Shown here: piece after piece, positions 22,811-33,827 of the stretch
How positions within the stretch are numbered: the first letter of the stretch is position 1
Layout of the letters: every line of letters starts with the position of its first letter
NCBI GenBank assembly: GCA_963920525.1
Contig: OY986437.1
Span: forward strand, 115,746,715 to 115,810,714
DNA: 64,000 bases
Reading direction: 5' to 3'
Source: Dichetophora obliterata
Lineage: Eukaryota; Arthropoda; Insecta; Diptera; Sciomyzidae
Position numbers and translations under genes: made by a program
Notes under the pieces: generated by a model
Database searches by the model: none
Told to the model about the DNA's origin: nothing
What the model saw: the letters and a program-made list of their open reading frames with translations, nothing else

Positions 22811-23741
22811 CAGTAACCCTGAAACATTGAACCTAACCCAATAAACAATACAACAATTCAAATCGATTGCTGCTGTTGCTAAAGTTGATTGCTTCTCAAA
22901 CTGATAGAAACTTAGTGGTCAGTTGTAGTTAGTGATGTTTTCAAATTTAAGAATTTCTTTTAACCTTTAAACCTAATATGTGCAAAAATTTCGGAACTTA
23001 GTTCTCGAAATCAGATTTATTAAATCTACCTTCATAATAACTTAACATGGTTCTTATCACAAGACTTTCATCATCGTTTAAATGCGCAAATTTCTACGAA
23101 CTAATTGAATCGCATTTCGCCAACCGTGATTCAGCTAAATTATCATCGCTTGACGTAACATTTTCTGCAACATGTAGATAAGCGCATTAATGTAATTAGT
23201 AGCCTTATTCGGCTCATTTCCTCCAACGTCAATGGTACCCTCTCGCTTACCTCAACCAGCAGTAGATATCTTCTCCGTAAAGCAGCTATTCAACAAGTTA
23301 AGAATAATTGCTCAAGTTTATGAAATCCTCATGGAAATTCCAATCTGGTTTCTTCGAAATTAATTTTCGCATGTAACTTTTGAAATTTGTTACCAAAGTT
23401 ATTATAGCATAGAGTATGTCTTAATTTGATATGCTTGTGCGTGATACGAGTAGATATATTTAAACATAGGGGAGCTAGGAGCTGGTGGTAACAAAATTTG
23501 GAAAAATACATTTATTTTATACACACAATACGTATATTATTTTTGGATTAACACCGCCAATTATAATAACCCATCATTTTTAAAAAAAAACCAAATTTAT
23601 GAAAAAGTTTGTATATTTCTGAAGAAAATTTATCTTTCCAGCAGAAGGCAGCATTGAAGTCGGGCATGTAGTAACACCAACAAAAAATTATTTGAATTTT
23701 TATCTATATACCAACATTAAGCAACATAATTGACCACGCCA
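22811..23741. other. No gene seen
   Basis: Mixed AT-rich sequence with a slightly GC-richer patch at 23090-23300. No recognisable domain in any frame. Confidence 0.45.
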
Positions 23742-24200
23742 CACAGTGGAACGATTGGCACAAATAAAAGGGAAAAAATTATTTTGTTGACTTTTATGGC
23801 CGTTTTTGGTATTTTATGCATAGCAAAGTACAAAAAAGGATTTTAAGACATTTCCTATGCTTTTTATTTGATTTATTAAATGATAAATTTAAATTGAAGA
23901 AGATATTAAAGAGTCTATATCAGAATTGAAACTTTCGCATAGTGCATTATTGTCCACTTCATGTATACTATTTCAATTTTATTCTCAAATGGCTGTCGCA
24001 CAGTAGGGTATTGACCCATGAAAGATGGTATCAATTCAATTAGGAGACCGAGGAAACTTTTGACATTTTTTTTAGTTACTATAAGTCCAAAGAAGAAAAA
24101 AAACAACAATTAGTTGATATCCTTTAGTGGTTTTTTTTGTAATTAAAAATAAATTTTTCAGACCTACAATTATGATAAATTTTTTTTTTTTTAATAACTT

Positions 24201-26377
24201 TTATTCACTGCCGCTTGTGAAGTCTTTCTCATTCGTGTCAAAAAAATAGACATCACTTCTTTCACCTATATTTTCATCATTGTCTTCATCGGATTTTTCC
24301 GTATCTTCAGCGTTGTCTTCATTTGTTGGTGGTACAAGCAAATTAACAGCCATTGTGGCAACTTTCTCAACTTCTTTTGCGGTAATTTCCTTTTGCTTGA
24401 AATGATTGGGTCTGAAGTAATTAAGAACCTATTTAAAATATCCTCAAAGGTTTTTCTCTGCTTAGTTTTCTTGAAAAATGCTCTCTGAAAGATTTGAAGT
24501 CCTTATTTCTTGCTTCTTGCGCCTCTTCAGAAAGTTGACCAATCGGCAATAAAGCATATTTTATGATTTCAATGCCATGAATTAAGATTTTATACACAGT
24601 CGGTGGCATATTATACCGTGATTATTTTTGTACACAATATCATGCTGTATCAAGCGCGTAGTCTCGAAATTTTTCGATGTTTACTTCGTGTCCGCATGAA
24701 ATTACGATTTAAATAATATGCATTCTCTTAATATATATATAAATAAATAAACTGGCCATTTCAGCCCTTCAAAGGACTTTGACCTAGCTTCTATTGATCA
24801 ATTGTGGTTGTGTGTGTTATTAAATGTTTGATCACAAATGACCCAAAACTGAACCTACGTGTTTTACGCCGACTCCGAAAGGCTTATGTTCTCAAGAAGC
24901 TTTACATGGCAACTTTTACTCTCTGAGGTTTGCCACTTTCTGCAGAGAGGTGACGACCGAACAGAAAAGTTAATTCAATTGAAAAAACTTTCTGTGTGCG
25001 CTGGAATCGAACCCGGGCTACAGCGGTTCTTTAGCTTAGGGGGCAAGCACTCTACCCACTAGGCTACGGTCGCCATTCTCTTAATAAGTTCTTTGATTTA
25101 TCAATAACTAAACCAAATTTTATTCTAATTCTTTTCGAATTCTCGACTCATTTGCTGGTACAACCTGCTTCTCTGCTTCCTCTTTTATCAGCCATTTTTT
25201 GACTGGTAGCTTGTCAGCAAAATGTAACAAGCACTGAAAACATCGTTTCCAACCATGTATTTTTGATAAACCAAATTAAAGGTTTTCGACTTTTATATTT
25301 TTTTAAATCATTAAATAATTGAATTGATTTCTTTAATAAATAGCACCTTCACATAAATAGCACCTCTGTGTAGATGTTGTTTCAGGGAGTGCGTTGCATA
25401 CCTTACCATCCTACCATGGTTAACATAAGGATGTGGCTTACCTTAATTAATCTCTTTCCGCATTGTGCAGCAGATTTGCTAAGGACACTTATTTGTGCTG
25501 CTACTCTATTTTTTTTTGACACATCTGCTGTTTCTTTAATAAACTCCATGCGATTTTGCCAAATAATTTTAGATCTAAAAACTTATATGTTTTGAACCAT
25601 GGAGGTTATAAATATCAATGCCTCATTTGCATCCGGATCATGAAAAACTTGCTTGTAGATACTGTTGCCCGAACTTCCGTCAAAACCCCACTTCAAAAAT
25701 AAACAAAAATTAGATAATTCATTATCCTCTAAAGAGTCTATAACTTGCTTTTGCAATACAAGCAAACGCTGGATTGATAAATTTAACAAAGCTTGCAAGT
25801 TTACTTCGCAAAAAGTTTCAGAAATTGTTATAAATTCTCGGGAAGGATAACAATCTTTTTTTGTGCTCTGCACAACGCTATAGCTGGAAAACTTTTCGAG
25901 TGCAGCTCCTCTAATAATGTTGTACTGATGGCGGGATAATTTTGCTTCTACAAGCACAACTAGAGCATCTCTTTTCCTAAGTTTAGTAGGATTATTATAT
26001 TTTTCATAAGATTTCCTATATTTAATTGCCCTTTCAGGTGAAGTTGTCAATTCTTGTAACAATTTTGATGCTTCAATGTGATCTTCAGCACGTAAACTCA
26101 TTTTTGTGACATGCGCTAAAGCTGGTAATGGAGTTGAATCTCTTAACTCATTAAATTTCGCTTTTTTAGTTTTCTCGCAGGAATCTTTAAAGGACAGTTC
26201 CTTTCGCCCGCGTTTCTTAGAATTAGAAATGGAGAATGAATTAAGAAATCTTTCTTCAGTTCTATGTGCCCTTGTCCACAGCATCTTAAATGCAGAAATA
26301 AAGTGATTAATTATTTCATCAAAATCATTCATATATCCCTCCGCAGGACGAATTCGATGTATCATTTCGCCTCTCAA
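24201..26377 (-). pseudogene. Transib (RAG1-like) transposase pseudogene 2
   Basis: The N-terminal half is an intact 264-codon frame (26377 to 25583) with a KKRGRKELSFKDS block at residues 54-66. The first catalytic Asp is residue 233, in LKWGFDGSSGNSIYKQ. Past the stop at 25583, the minus strand continues with WQNR…EFIKET (about 25550). The region that should hold the second catalytic Asp is unrecognisable. The C-terminal part resumes at about 24609 with MPPTVYKILIHG, then LPIGQLSEEAQEARNKDFK; the catalytic Glu of this block is present. After a frame change come TFEDILNRFLITSDPIISS and an acidic tail ending at a TAA at 24201-24203. A SINE is inserted at 24734-25074. The intact N-terminal half is unusual for a relic; it may simply be younger than the other two. 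Confidence 0.85.
24734..25074 (-). mobile_element. tRNA-derived SINE with 13-bp target duplication
   Basis: On the minus strand the element starts GCGACCGTAGCCTAGTGGGT. It holds a polymerase III A box (TAGCCTAGTGGG) and B box (GGTTCGATTCC) at tRNA-like spacing, followed by a tRNA-unrelated body of about 230 bp and a TTTATTTATATATATATT tail. A perfect 13-bp direct repeat, CATTCTCTTAATA, flanks it (24721-24733; 25074-25086, the C being shared with the end). It lies inside Transib relic 2 and is therefore the younger of the two. Mobilisation would depend on a LINE; the partner is not evident. Confidence 0.85.
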
Positions 26378-27385
26378 ATATTTAAATTTATTGCTAAATT
26401 GGAAATGCCCATGACCTTTTCATTATAACAAATATGTTTTGATGAGATATAAACGACGTGTTTAAAGTAGTTCCTAAAAAAGACAGTGGATTTTATGTTT
26501 ACATAAATCGAACTGCACTCAAATACCCGAATACCCATTCAACACAATTATACTTCACTAGTATATGACAAAACAAACTATTGTCAAATAAAACACAAAC
26601 ATATGCAACAATGACTTTTCGGCAAGGTTCAAACGGTTTCACATTAAAGACAAATAATAACAGAATATTCAAAACTAGTAATATCACATGGGTTTCATTT
26701 AAACAGTGAATACATTACAAAAATAATTAATTTTTAAGTCAGTTGTACAGCCTATACCGCACACCAACATCGACATCTTAAGAAGAATAACAAAACAAAA
26801 AGAAATAAAAAAACATTGCATTGCATTACATTGTTGGTGGGTGCCTGCACTTGCTTGTTTTGATTATAGCGAATGGAGTTCTCTTACAAAAAGCTTAACA
26901 AATTCCGAAGAGGCAAACATGGCACAACCAAATTTTAAATATTTATTATGGACAGTTTATATTTAAAAAAAATCACAATCAGATGGCAATGGTGCACAAA
27001 AGAAAACATTTTAACACTACTTTAATAACAAAAAAATTAATTTTTTAATACATTTTGTAATCAACAAAAAATATTTTTTTTAGACGTTAACTCAAAAATA
27101 TTGTATGCAGTAAGAACCACAACTACCCAAAGTTGAAGGTTCCATTAAAAAAACTTTCCACAAATATCTTTTTTTTTTAATAAAATTATATATTAAAAAA
27201 ATTAAAAATTTCCCTGCGCGCGAACGAAAGCAAAAAACTTTTGATTTTTAACAGCGATAACTTTTCAACCAGTAATGTCAGGTGAATAGTTTTTGTTGTT
27301 AGTGACGCAAAATTTTATTATCTTTAAACTAGTATAAAAAAAGCTGGTTGGTACCTCAAACCCCATTAAAGCCCATAAAATACCC
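26378..27385. other. Non-coding flank of Transib relic 2
   Basis: AT-rich, no gene. It lies between the first codon of the relic and the proposed terminal heptamer at 27386-27392, so it would be the 5' untranslated end of that element. Confidence 0.4.
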
Positions 27386-27484
27386 CACTGTGTGTCGTTT
27401 CAGTGGTAATATATCCGAGGACAGTGTTCAAATAGAATTAAGCGGAATTTTTGAGCACCAACAAACCAACTATCACAATGAACC

Positions 27485-27965
27485 ATTTATAATCAATTAT
27501 AAGGTCATTCCATATTAAATCAACCAACTTTTATATTTCATCTCTCAGACTAGAATGATTTTTTTTTTGTGTAGTGCTTGTTATTCTGCATCAAACTGTT
27601 TACTTTTTTTGCAAAAGTTTCATTTTTTATGAATTTAAAACATAAATATAAGCAAAAAATTTTGTTTTTTTGAAACGCAAAAATAGTTCTAGATTTCAAA
27701 CTAAAGCAGCTATGTGGATGTTAAATAGCTCATTTTAAAGCTTAAACAAACAGCTTCAATGTTATATGCAACACTAGGGTGTTCCTCCTAGCCGTATGGA
27801 GTAAACTTTTTTTGAGATATGAACCATATTTCCCCTAGAAATGTTCCTTTAGGTATAAAAACATGTTCTGCAAAAAAATTTAAATATCGGATAACAGGAA
27901 GGCAAGGCGCCGAGCCCCCAAAGTTGGACCATACCATTTATATGGGTTAAAAATTTTTTTTTTCA
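27485..27965 (+). repeat. Dispersed repeat R5, copy A
   Basis: The segment with ACCAACTTTTATATTTCATC, CAGCTTCAATGTTATATGCA, GAAATGTTCCTTTAGGTAT and CCATACCATTTATATGG is matched in inverted orientation by two pieces: 44865-45175 (its first two thirds) and 38262-38450 (its last third). Non-coding. Confidence 0.75.
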
Positions 27966-28140
27966 AAGAATTAAAAATTATCATACTTAAATTTTTTTTT
28001 AGTGAACTAAATACGTTATCATATTAAGCATACAATTAACTTTTTAACGAGCTCTTATTCGTAGAAATTGATTAAAAAAATCGAAATCTACAAAATTTTT
28101 TGTCCAGCGAAAATAAACTTACTTACTTACTTAGTTGGCG

Positions 28141-29805
28141 CTACAACCGTATGTCGGTCTTGGCCTCATCTAAGAATTTGCGCCAGCCATTTCTGTCTTT
28201 CGCTTGCTGGCGCCAGTTGGAAATTCCAAGCTTTGTCAGGTTGTCCTCTACTTGGTCTTTCCAACGAAGATGCGGTCGTCCTCTTCTGCGTTGACCGCCG
28301 CTGGGTACCGAATTGAATGTTTTCTTCACTGGAGCATCGTCTTTCATGCGCTGAACATGACCAAGCCAGCGAAGCCGCTCGATTTTAATGCGCTTGACTA
28401 TGTCGATGTCAGCGTACAGCTCAAACAGTTCATCATTCCACCGTATTCGGTACTCGCCATTGACGCAGATTGGTCCGTAGATCTTACGAAGAATCTTTCT
28501 CTCGAATGCTCCTAAATTCTTTTCATCTAAACTGCTCAGCGTCCAGGTTTGTGATGCGTAAAGTAGGACGGGCATGATGAGCGATTTGTAGAGCGTGATT
28601 TTCGTTCGTCGAGAGAGGGCTCTGCTTCTCAATTGCCTACTGAGCCCAAAATAACACCTGTTGGCAAGAGTTATTCTTCTTTTGATCTTAATGCTGATAT
28701 CGTTGGTTGAATTAATGCTGGATCCCAGATAAACGAAGTTCTTCACAACCTCGAATGAGGTATTGTCAACGGTAACGTGGGTTCCAAGACGCTGGGACTG
28801 TTTGTTTGTTGACACCAAGTATTTCGTCTTATCTGCATTCACTGACAGACCCATTCGACTTGACTGTCTTTCTAATCTGGAAAATGCTGCACTGACTTCG
28901 CGCGTATTATGGCCAATGATATCTATGTCATCAGCATACGCAAGCAGCATAACACTCTTGTAGAATATTGTGCCACTACGTCTCAGATCAGCAGCTCGGA
29001 TGATCTTTTCCATCATTAGGTTGAAAAAGTCGCACGATAAGGAATCACCTTGTCTGAAACCTCGTTTGGTAATAAATGGTGGGGAGAGGTCCTTCCCGAT
29101 TTTAACTGCGCTGCTGGTGTTGCTCAGTGTCATCCTGCAGAGTCGTATTAGTTTTGCAGCAATACCAAATTCAGACATGGTGGAGTACAGGTGCTTCCTT
29201 ATTGGGCTGTCGAAGGCGGCTTTGTAGTCGACAAAAAGATGGTGGGTGTCGACTTGTTTTTCTTGAGTCTTCTCCAAGATTTGTCGTAGCGTGAAAATCT
29301 GGTCGATGGTGGACTTTCCAGGTCTGAAGCCACACTGATAAGGTCCGATCAGTTCGTTTACAATGGGCTTCAATCTTTCACATAAAACGCTCGACAGGAC
29401 CTTATATGCGATATTAAGAAGGCTTATCCCACGGTAATTGGCACAGATAGTGGGATCGCCTTTCTTGTGGATTGGGCAGAGCACACTGAGATTCCAATCG
29501 TTCGGAATGCATTCTTCCGACCATATTCTGCATAGAAGCTCGTGAATGCATTTAAGTAGAGCTTCGCCTCCGTTCTTAAACAGCTCAGCAGGTAAGCCAT
29601 CAGCTCCCGCGGCTTTGTTATTTTTAAGCCGAGCTATAGCTGTCAGAACTTCATCATAGTCGGGCAGCGGAACCTCGACGCTGTCATCCGAAATTGGTGT
29701 TTCCGGAATATCATCTCTATTGGCGGGATTGTTGTCAGCGTCGCCATTTAGAAGTTTAGAGAAGTGTTCCCTCCATAACGTCAGTGTACTCTGGACATCT
29801 GTCAC
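28141..29805 (-). CDS. RTE LINE reverse transcriptase part of the polyprotein
   Basis: This 554-codon open frame copies element RNA into DNA at the nicked target. RT motifs are intact: AGADGLPAELFK (residues 66-77), YRGISLLN (124-131), FVDYKAAFDS with the catalytic Asp (191-200), GFRQGDSLS (249-257) and YADD (290-293). The C-terminal part has ITLYKSLIMPVLLYASQTW and a conserved RLRWLGHVQRM segment common in RTE and CR1 elements. The ATG used here is only the first Met in the open frame; in an intact element translation would enter from the endonuclease. It is catalytically plausible but disconnected from the endonuclease by frameshift. Confidence 0.93.
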   Translation of the reverse strand: MTDVQSTLTLWREHFSKLLNGDADNNPANRDDIPETPISDDSVEVPLPDYDEVLTAIARLKNNKAAGADGLPAELFKNGGEALLKCIHELLCRIWSEECIPNDWNLSVLCPIHKKGDPTICANYRGISLLNIAYKVLSSVLCERLKPIVNELIGPYQCGFRPGKSTIDQIFTLRQILEKTQEKQVDTHHLFVDYKAAFDSPIRKHLYSTMSEFGIAAKLIRLCRMTLSNTSSAVKIGKDLSPPFITKRGFRQGDSLSCDFFNLMMEKIIRAADLRRSGTIFYKSVMLLAYADDIDIIGHNTREVSAAFSRLERQSSRMGLSVNADKTKYLVSTNKQSQRLGTHVTVDNTSFEVVKNFVYLGSSINSTNDISIKIKRRITLANRCYFGLSRQLRSRALSRRTKITLYKSLIMPVLLYASQTWTLSSLDEKNLGAFERKILRKIYGPICVNGEYRIRWNDELFELYADIDIVKRIKIERLRWLGHVQRMKDDAPVKKTFNSVPSGGQRRRGRPHLRWKDQVEDNLTKLGISNWRQQAKDRNGWRKFLDEAKTDIRL

Positions 29806-29845
29806 TAGATTCCCGTTTTCATCCCTGCAGGAAGAGGCCCCGGTT

Positions 29846-31126
29846 TTAAAACCATCGGCAAGGCGTCTTATTTTTTCGAAAAATTTTCATTCCTGTCACC
29901 ATACATCTCAATCTTCTCCTGCTCGCGCTTTTCTGCCTCTCTTTTTTCCGCCTGAAAATATGTCTCTCTTCCCTCCTCTTTTCTTTGTATCGCTCCTTAG
30001 CAGCGCGCGTTACAACCGACTTCAGGGTGGCTTTGTAGGCGGCGTCTTTCTCTGCAGTGGCGTCGCGACACTCCTGGTCGTACCACTGGTTTCGGCGAGG
30101 GCGTTGGTAGCCAATCACCTCTTCAGCAGCCGCACGCATGGAGTTGGAAATGTGTGTCCACTGCGCGCATATATCATCGATTGGAGGAGTGCTTTGAAGC
30201 AGGAGTGAGAGTCGAGTGGCGAAAGCATCGGCTGTCTGTTTCGATTGCAGCTTGTCGACGTCTAGCTTTCTCTGTGTAGGGTTGCGTGTATTCTTAGCTG
30301 CGCACAGACGTGTACGGATCTTGGCTGCAACAAGATAGTGATCCGAGTCAATGTTTGCACCACGGATCGTGCGTACATCCAATACACTGGAAGAGTGCCT
30401 TCCGTCGATCAAAACGTGATCAATTTGATTTTTTGTTTTTTGATCAGGGGACATCCAGGTGGCTTTATGAATATTGAGATGCTTGAATCTAGTGCTACTT
30501 ACGACCATGTTTCGTGCTGCGGCGAAGTCAATCAGCCTCATTCCGTTATCGGAGGTGTTGTCGTGGAGGCTGAACTTTCCGACTGTTGGACCAAAAATAT
30601 TTTCCTTGCCCACCTTAGCGTTGAAGTCACCAAGCACGATTTTTACGTCGTGACGGGGGCAGCGCTCGTAAGCATTTTCAAGGCGCTCGTAGAAAATTTC
30701 CTTGATCTCATCGTCCTTGTCTTCTGTCGGAGCGTGCGCACATATTAGGCTTATATTGAAAAATCTAACCTTGATGCGGATTATGGCAAGTCGTTCGTTC
30801 ACAGGTGTGAATCGCAGGACGTGGGGCCGTAGTCTCTTGCCAACTACAAATCCGCATCCAAACTCGTGCTTCTCCGCATGGCCGCTGTAATAGATATCGC
30901 AGGGTGCATGCCGAATGCAACCATGTCCCTTCCATCGCATTTCTTGGATAGCAGTGATATCAGCTTTGTATCTTTCCAAGACATCAGTCAGTTGGATAGA
31001 GGCACCTTCCCAATTAAGGGTTCGGACATTCCAGGTGCATATCCGTAAATCATTATCAGTTTTTCGTTTGCGGTAGTCGTCATCAGATTTTGGGATCATT
31101 TTTCTTCTTTTCTTATTTGTTTTCAT
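29846..31126 (-). CDS. RTE LINE apurinic-type endonuclease part of the polyprotein
   Basis: This 426-codon frame starts at the first ATG after the 5' leader. It is an exonuclease-endonuclease-phosphatase domain of the RTE/BovB type, which nicks target DNA to prime reverse transcription. Visible catalytic motifs are WNVRTLN (residues 32-38), QEMRW with Glu62, GDFNA (166-170), the NQIDHVL segment (about 233) and SDHY (261-264). The basic region from about residue 370 leads toward the RT. Compared with the other copy at 22.1 kb, a T7 run is T6 at about 29942, and seven bases are missing near 29889. The net loss of eight bases shifts the frame, so the last 20-30 residues are aberrant and the protein stops before the RT. 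Confidence 0.92.
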   Translation of the reverse strand: MKTNKKRRKMIPKSDDDYRKRKTDNDLRICTWNVRTLNWEGASIQLTDVLERYKADITAIQEMRWKGHGCIRHAPCDIYYSGHAEKHEFGCGFVVGKRLRPHVLRFTPVNERLAIIRIKVRFFNISLICAHAPTEDKDDEIKEIFYERLENAYERCPRHDVKIVLGDFNAKVGKENIFGPTVGKFSLHDNTSDNGMRLIDFAAARNMVVSSTRFKHLNIHKATWMSPDQKTKNQIDHVLIDGRHSSSVLDVRTIRGANIDSDHYLVAAKIRTRLCAAKNTRNPTQRKLDVDKLQSKQTADAFATRLSLLLQSTPPIDDICAQWTHISNSMRAAAEEVIGYQRPRRNQWYDQECRDATAEKDAAYKATLKSVVTRAAKERYKEKRREERHIFRRKKERQKSASRRRLRCMVTGMKIFRKNKTPCRWF

Positions 31127-31370
31127 TGAAATTTGTTTTTACGGGTGGGCTTCAAACCCGACGCACAACCTATTTTAAGCCTAGGGAGGCCCGCCGCTCA
31201 GATTAGCCGCCAAACTAACGGTTGTCAGTTTTGACGTTGCCCAGGAAACACCACGTGGAGGTTTGAGTCGACTTGAGACGATTTCACAAAGATTATGCTG
31301 GCCTCGCCAGGTTGAGGCAGTCAGACATGTTACATTGTTCCATTGCCCCCAGTTTCCAGCGAAAATAAAC

Positions 31371-33190
31371 AAATTAGTAAAATTTTTTGGCAGAAATTTT
31401 TGTAAATTACGTAATTAAGTTTTTCCGTATTTAAAAAGTATTAAATATAAACTTATCTATTTAACAAGCTATTATTTGTCTAAATCGGAAATGGGAAAGT
31501 ACAACACATTTTGTCGAGCAAAAACAATATAGTTTTAGCAAAAATAGTTTCAGCGAACTGAAGAGGAAATGTAACGATTTCCAAAACAGCCTGTGTAGTA
31601 GTCTGCTATGTGAATGAATCTATACAGAGTTGTTGTTGTTGCCTTCTTTAAACTTACTTGATATTCACAATTAAAATCCTGTAAAAATTTAAGAAGAATA
31701 GATCACCACTAATTAATCAAAAGAAAATATTTTCAATTAAAGTACATAATTAATATTCTTTTAATTTTTTTAAAATTGGTTATTAAGCATAAAACTATCT
31801 TTTCATCGAAATCTGTTGAAAACTGGGAAAGCTTCATACATTTTTATTACTACTTTGTTAGATGTGTTTTTGAAGACTTTTGAAATTACTTTTTCAAAAG
31901 TTAATGGCAATCAAATTTTACCCCTTAATATTGAAAATTAAAGAACGCTTTTTACTCTAAAACAATTTTGTACAAGGCTACATAAATATTTTAATTCCTT
32001 AATGAAATTTGCATGGCTAGCTAGAAATAGGCTAATTTTTTTTACTTTTTTTTATACCCTTGATTATCCAGAAAATTGCTGGTCAAGATCTCGACCGCTC
32101 GGATAATTACAGCAATCAATTTTCAATGAGTAGAATAAAATGAAATATAATCAAATAAATTTTCAGCAAATTTTATTATGAAAATGGATATTAAGATAAG
32201 TAAATATGAAAGCTTTTTAAAGGCAATTCGCTACAGGTAATAAAAAAAAACTACTTAAAAGCCATTGAGTTAATAATTTTATTAATGTTCATTTATTAAA
32301 TAATTGAAAGCTTTGTAAAGCGTGATTTTCATTCGATTTTGGCTCATTTTTAATTTTATCTCTATTTTTTAATTAAAAGCATATATATAGAATTTCGTGA
32401 CAATAGCTCTAAGATTACGGCTGTTATCGTGATCTTGATCGTATATTGCTGATCAAGAATATATATACTTTTCTATTACTTATCAGAGTTGCAAATGGAG
32501 TGACAAAGTTAATATACTCCTTACGCAGTATGCGTGGTATTTATTTTAACTATTATTTCAATAGTTATTTTAACTATTTTTGTGCCTCCCAGGTGAGACT
32601 TTAAAAAAGTGTAAAAGGTGATAAAAGTATGCAGTCGGGAAAGCCAAAACACCAAGCTAAATAAATCATTAAAAAAATTAATTAAATTCCAATACCTAAT
32701 ATTTTTAATTACTGCTGGTATAAAATGGGCTAAAAGCTTAAAACTTTTTTATAATATTTTCCATTCCAACGAATTTTTGTACGGATTTTGAGGAATAGAA
32801 AATTATATCAAGTTATTATGTTGAACTTAATATTTTTTAAAATAAAATGTTGTTAACGATTCGGCAAAGTAACAATTGCTTTATTAATGTATTGTTAGGG
32901 ACGTATTGAGAATGACAAAGTCGTAACATAACTAAATGTTTTGTAGTTTTCCCATTTGTTAAGCGATTTAGAAAAAAAAGCTTTGAACAGATATTTTGAT
33001 ATTTAAACGTTTGTATATTATACGATTGAAAACTTAATTACGGAATTTTTAAAATTTTCGCAAAAAAAGTATTAATTTGTTTGTTTTCGATCGACAAAAA
33101 ACTTTTTAGATTTAAAATTTGTTAACCAATGTTGACGAATGATAGTTCGTTGGAAAGTTATTTTTTTGCTCAATATGATAGTGTATTGAG
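31371..33190. other. No gene; one dispersed-repeat fragment
   Basis: AT-rich. At 32390-32470 lies the inverted partner of the repeat at 2491-2608 (GAATTTCGTGACAATAGCTC, then TTACGGCTGTTATCGTGAT). Nothing else recognised. Confidence 0.55.
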
Positions 33191-33449
33191 TTATTATTAT
33201 TATTATTATTATTTGCCTTTATTATATTAGTACACTAAGAACTTAGTTCTTTTAAAATGCAAAGCTTAATGACAAATAGTTTTGAATACAATGATTAATT
33301 TATAATTTAACTTAAACTAAGATAAGGAACGAAATAGTTATATAAATAACAAATAACATTATATTATTACATAAAGCAAGAAAAAGATTGGAAAAGAAAG
33401 ATTAAGAAAAAGATGGAGATAGAGCGCAAGAGAGAGAACAGACTTTTTG

Positions 33450-33827
33450 TTAAGAAATAGGCGACGAAAAATGCGTTAGAATAGCATGTTTGAAAATCGT
33501 TTTTGACACTATTAATTTTAATTGACTTGGTAATGAATTCCATAAACGAACAGCATTAACAAAAAACAGTCTTGTAGAGTTAAGGTAGTTAAAACTTCCT
33601 AGAATTAGAGTTTGGCTTCTTTGCGATCGACTAAATTGCAGTTTTTCAAACAGATAAAAAGTTGTTTTTAAATGTATTAGCTTATGTAGAAAAATACAGT
33701 TTCTGATATTTGAATAACTAACTATGTCACACCCAAGCCATAGACATAACGTGTGGCATGATTAAAAGCAATTTATACTTTAAGTTGGGACCGCGAGTCT
33801 AGTTTACTATATACAAGTTCAGAATAA
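33450..33827 (-). pseudogene. C-terminal end of the same LINE, beyond the insertion
   Basis: Minus-strand reading resumes with LYSELVYSKLDSRSQLKV next to the insertion site. It continues through a decayed YVYGLGV stretch to LQFSRSQRSQTL, NYLNSTRLFFVNAVRLWNSL and a stop at 33450-33452. The RLWNSLP block is a common C-terminal signature of CR1/Jockey-type LINEs and shows the two halves belong together. Confidence 0.8.

Larger units (their letters stand above)
23742..27392 (-). mobile_element. Transib-type transposon relic 2 (proposed limits)
   Basis: The transposase relic at 24201-26377 is bracketed by CACAGTGG at 23742 and its inverse CCACTGTG ending at 27392, the same heptamer as in RAG recombination signals. 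Inside the left heptamer, an 11-bp gap is followed by ACAAATAAA, resembling the nonamer ACAAAAACC. Without the inserted SINE the unit would be about 3.3 kb, normal for Transib. The flanking 5-mers (CGCCA, TGTCG) do not match, so these limits rest on heptamer symmetry alone. Confidence 0.45.
28119..31354 (-). mobile_element. RTE-clade LINE, full length, 16-bp target duplication
   Basis: A nearly intact non-LTR retrotransposon on the minus strand. It has a 5' leader (31354-31127), an endonuclease frame (31126-29846), a reverse transcriptase frame (29805-28141), almost no 3' UTR, and a short (TAAG)n-type tail at about 28119-28134, typical of RTE elements. The direct duplication TCCAGCGAAAATAAAC is perfect at 28103-28118 and 31355-31370. 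The two frames were one; two small deletions between them (below) broke it. Perfect duplication and long open frames mark it as one of the youngest insertions here. Confidence 0.95.

Noticed and set aside
28763..30890. Plus-strand frames opposite the RTE LINE
   Set aside because: Antisense shadows of the endonuclease and RT coding sequence.
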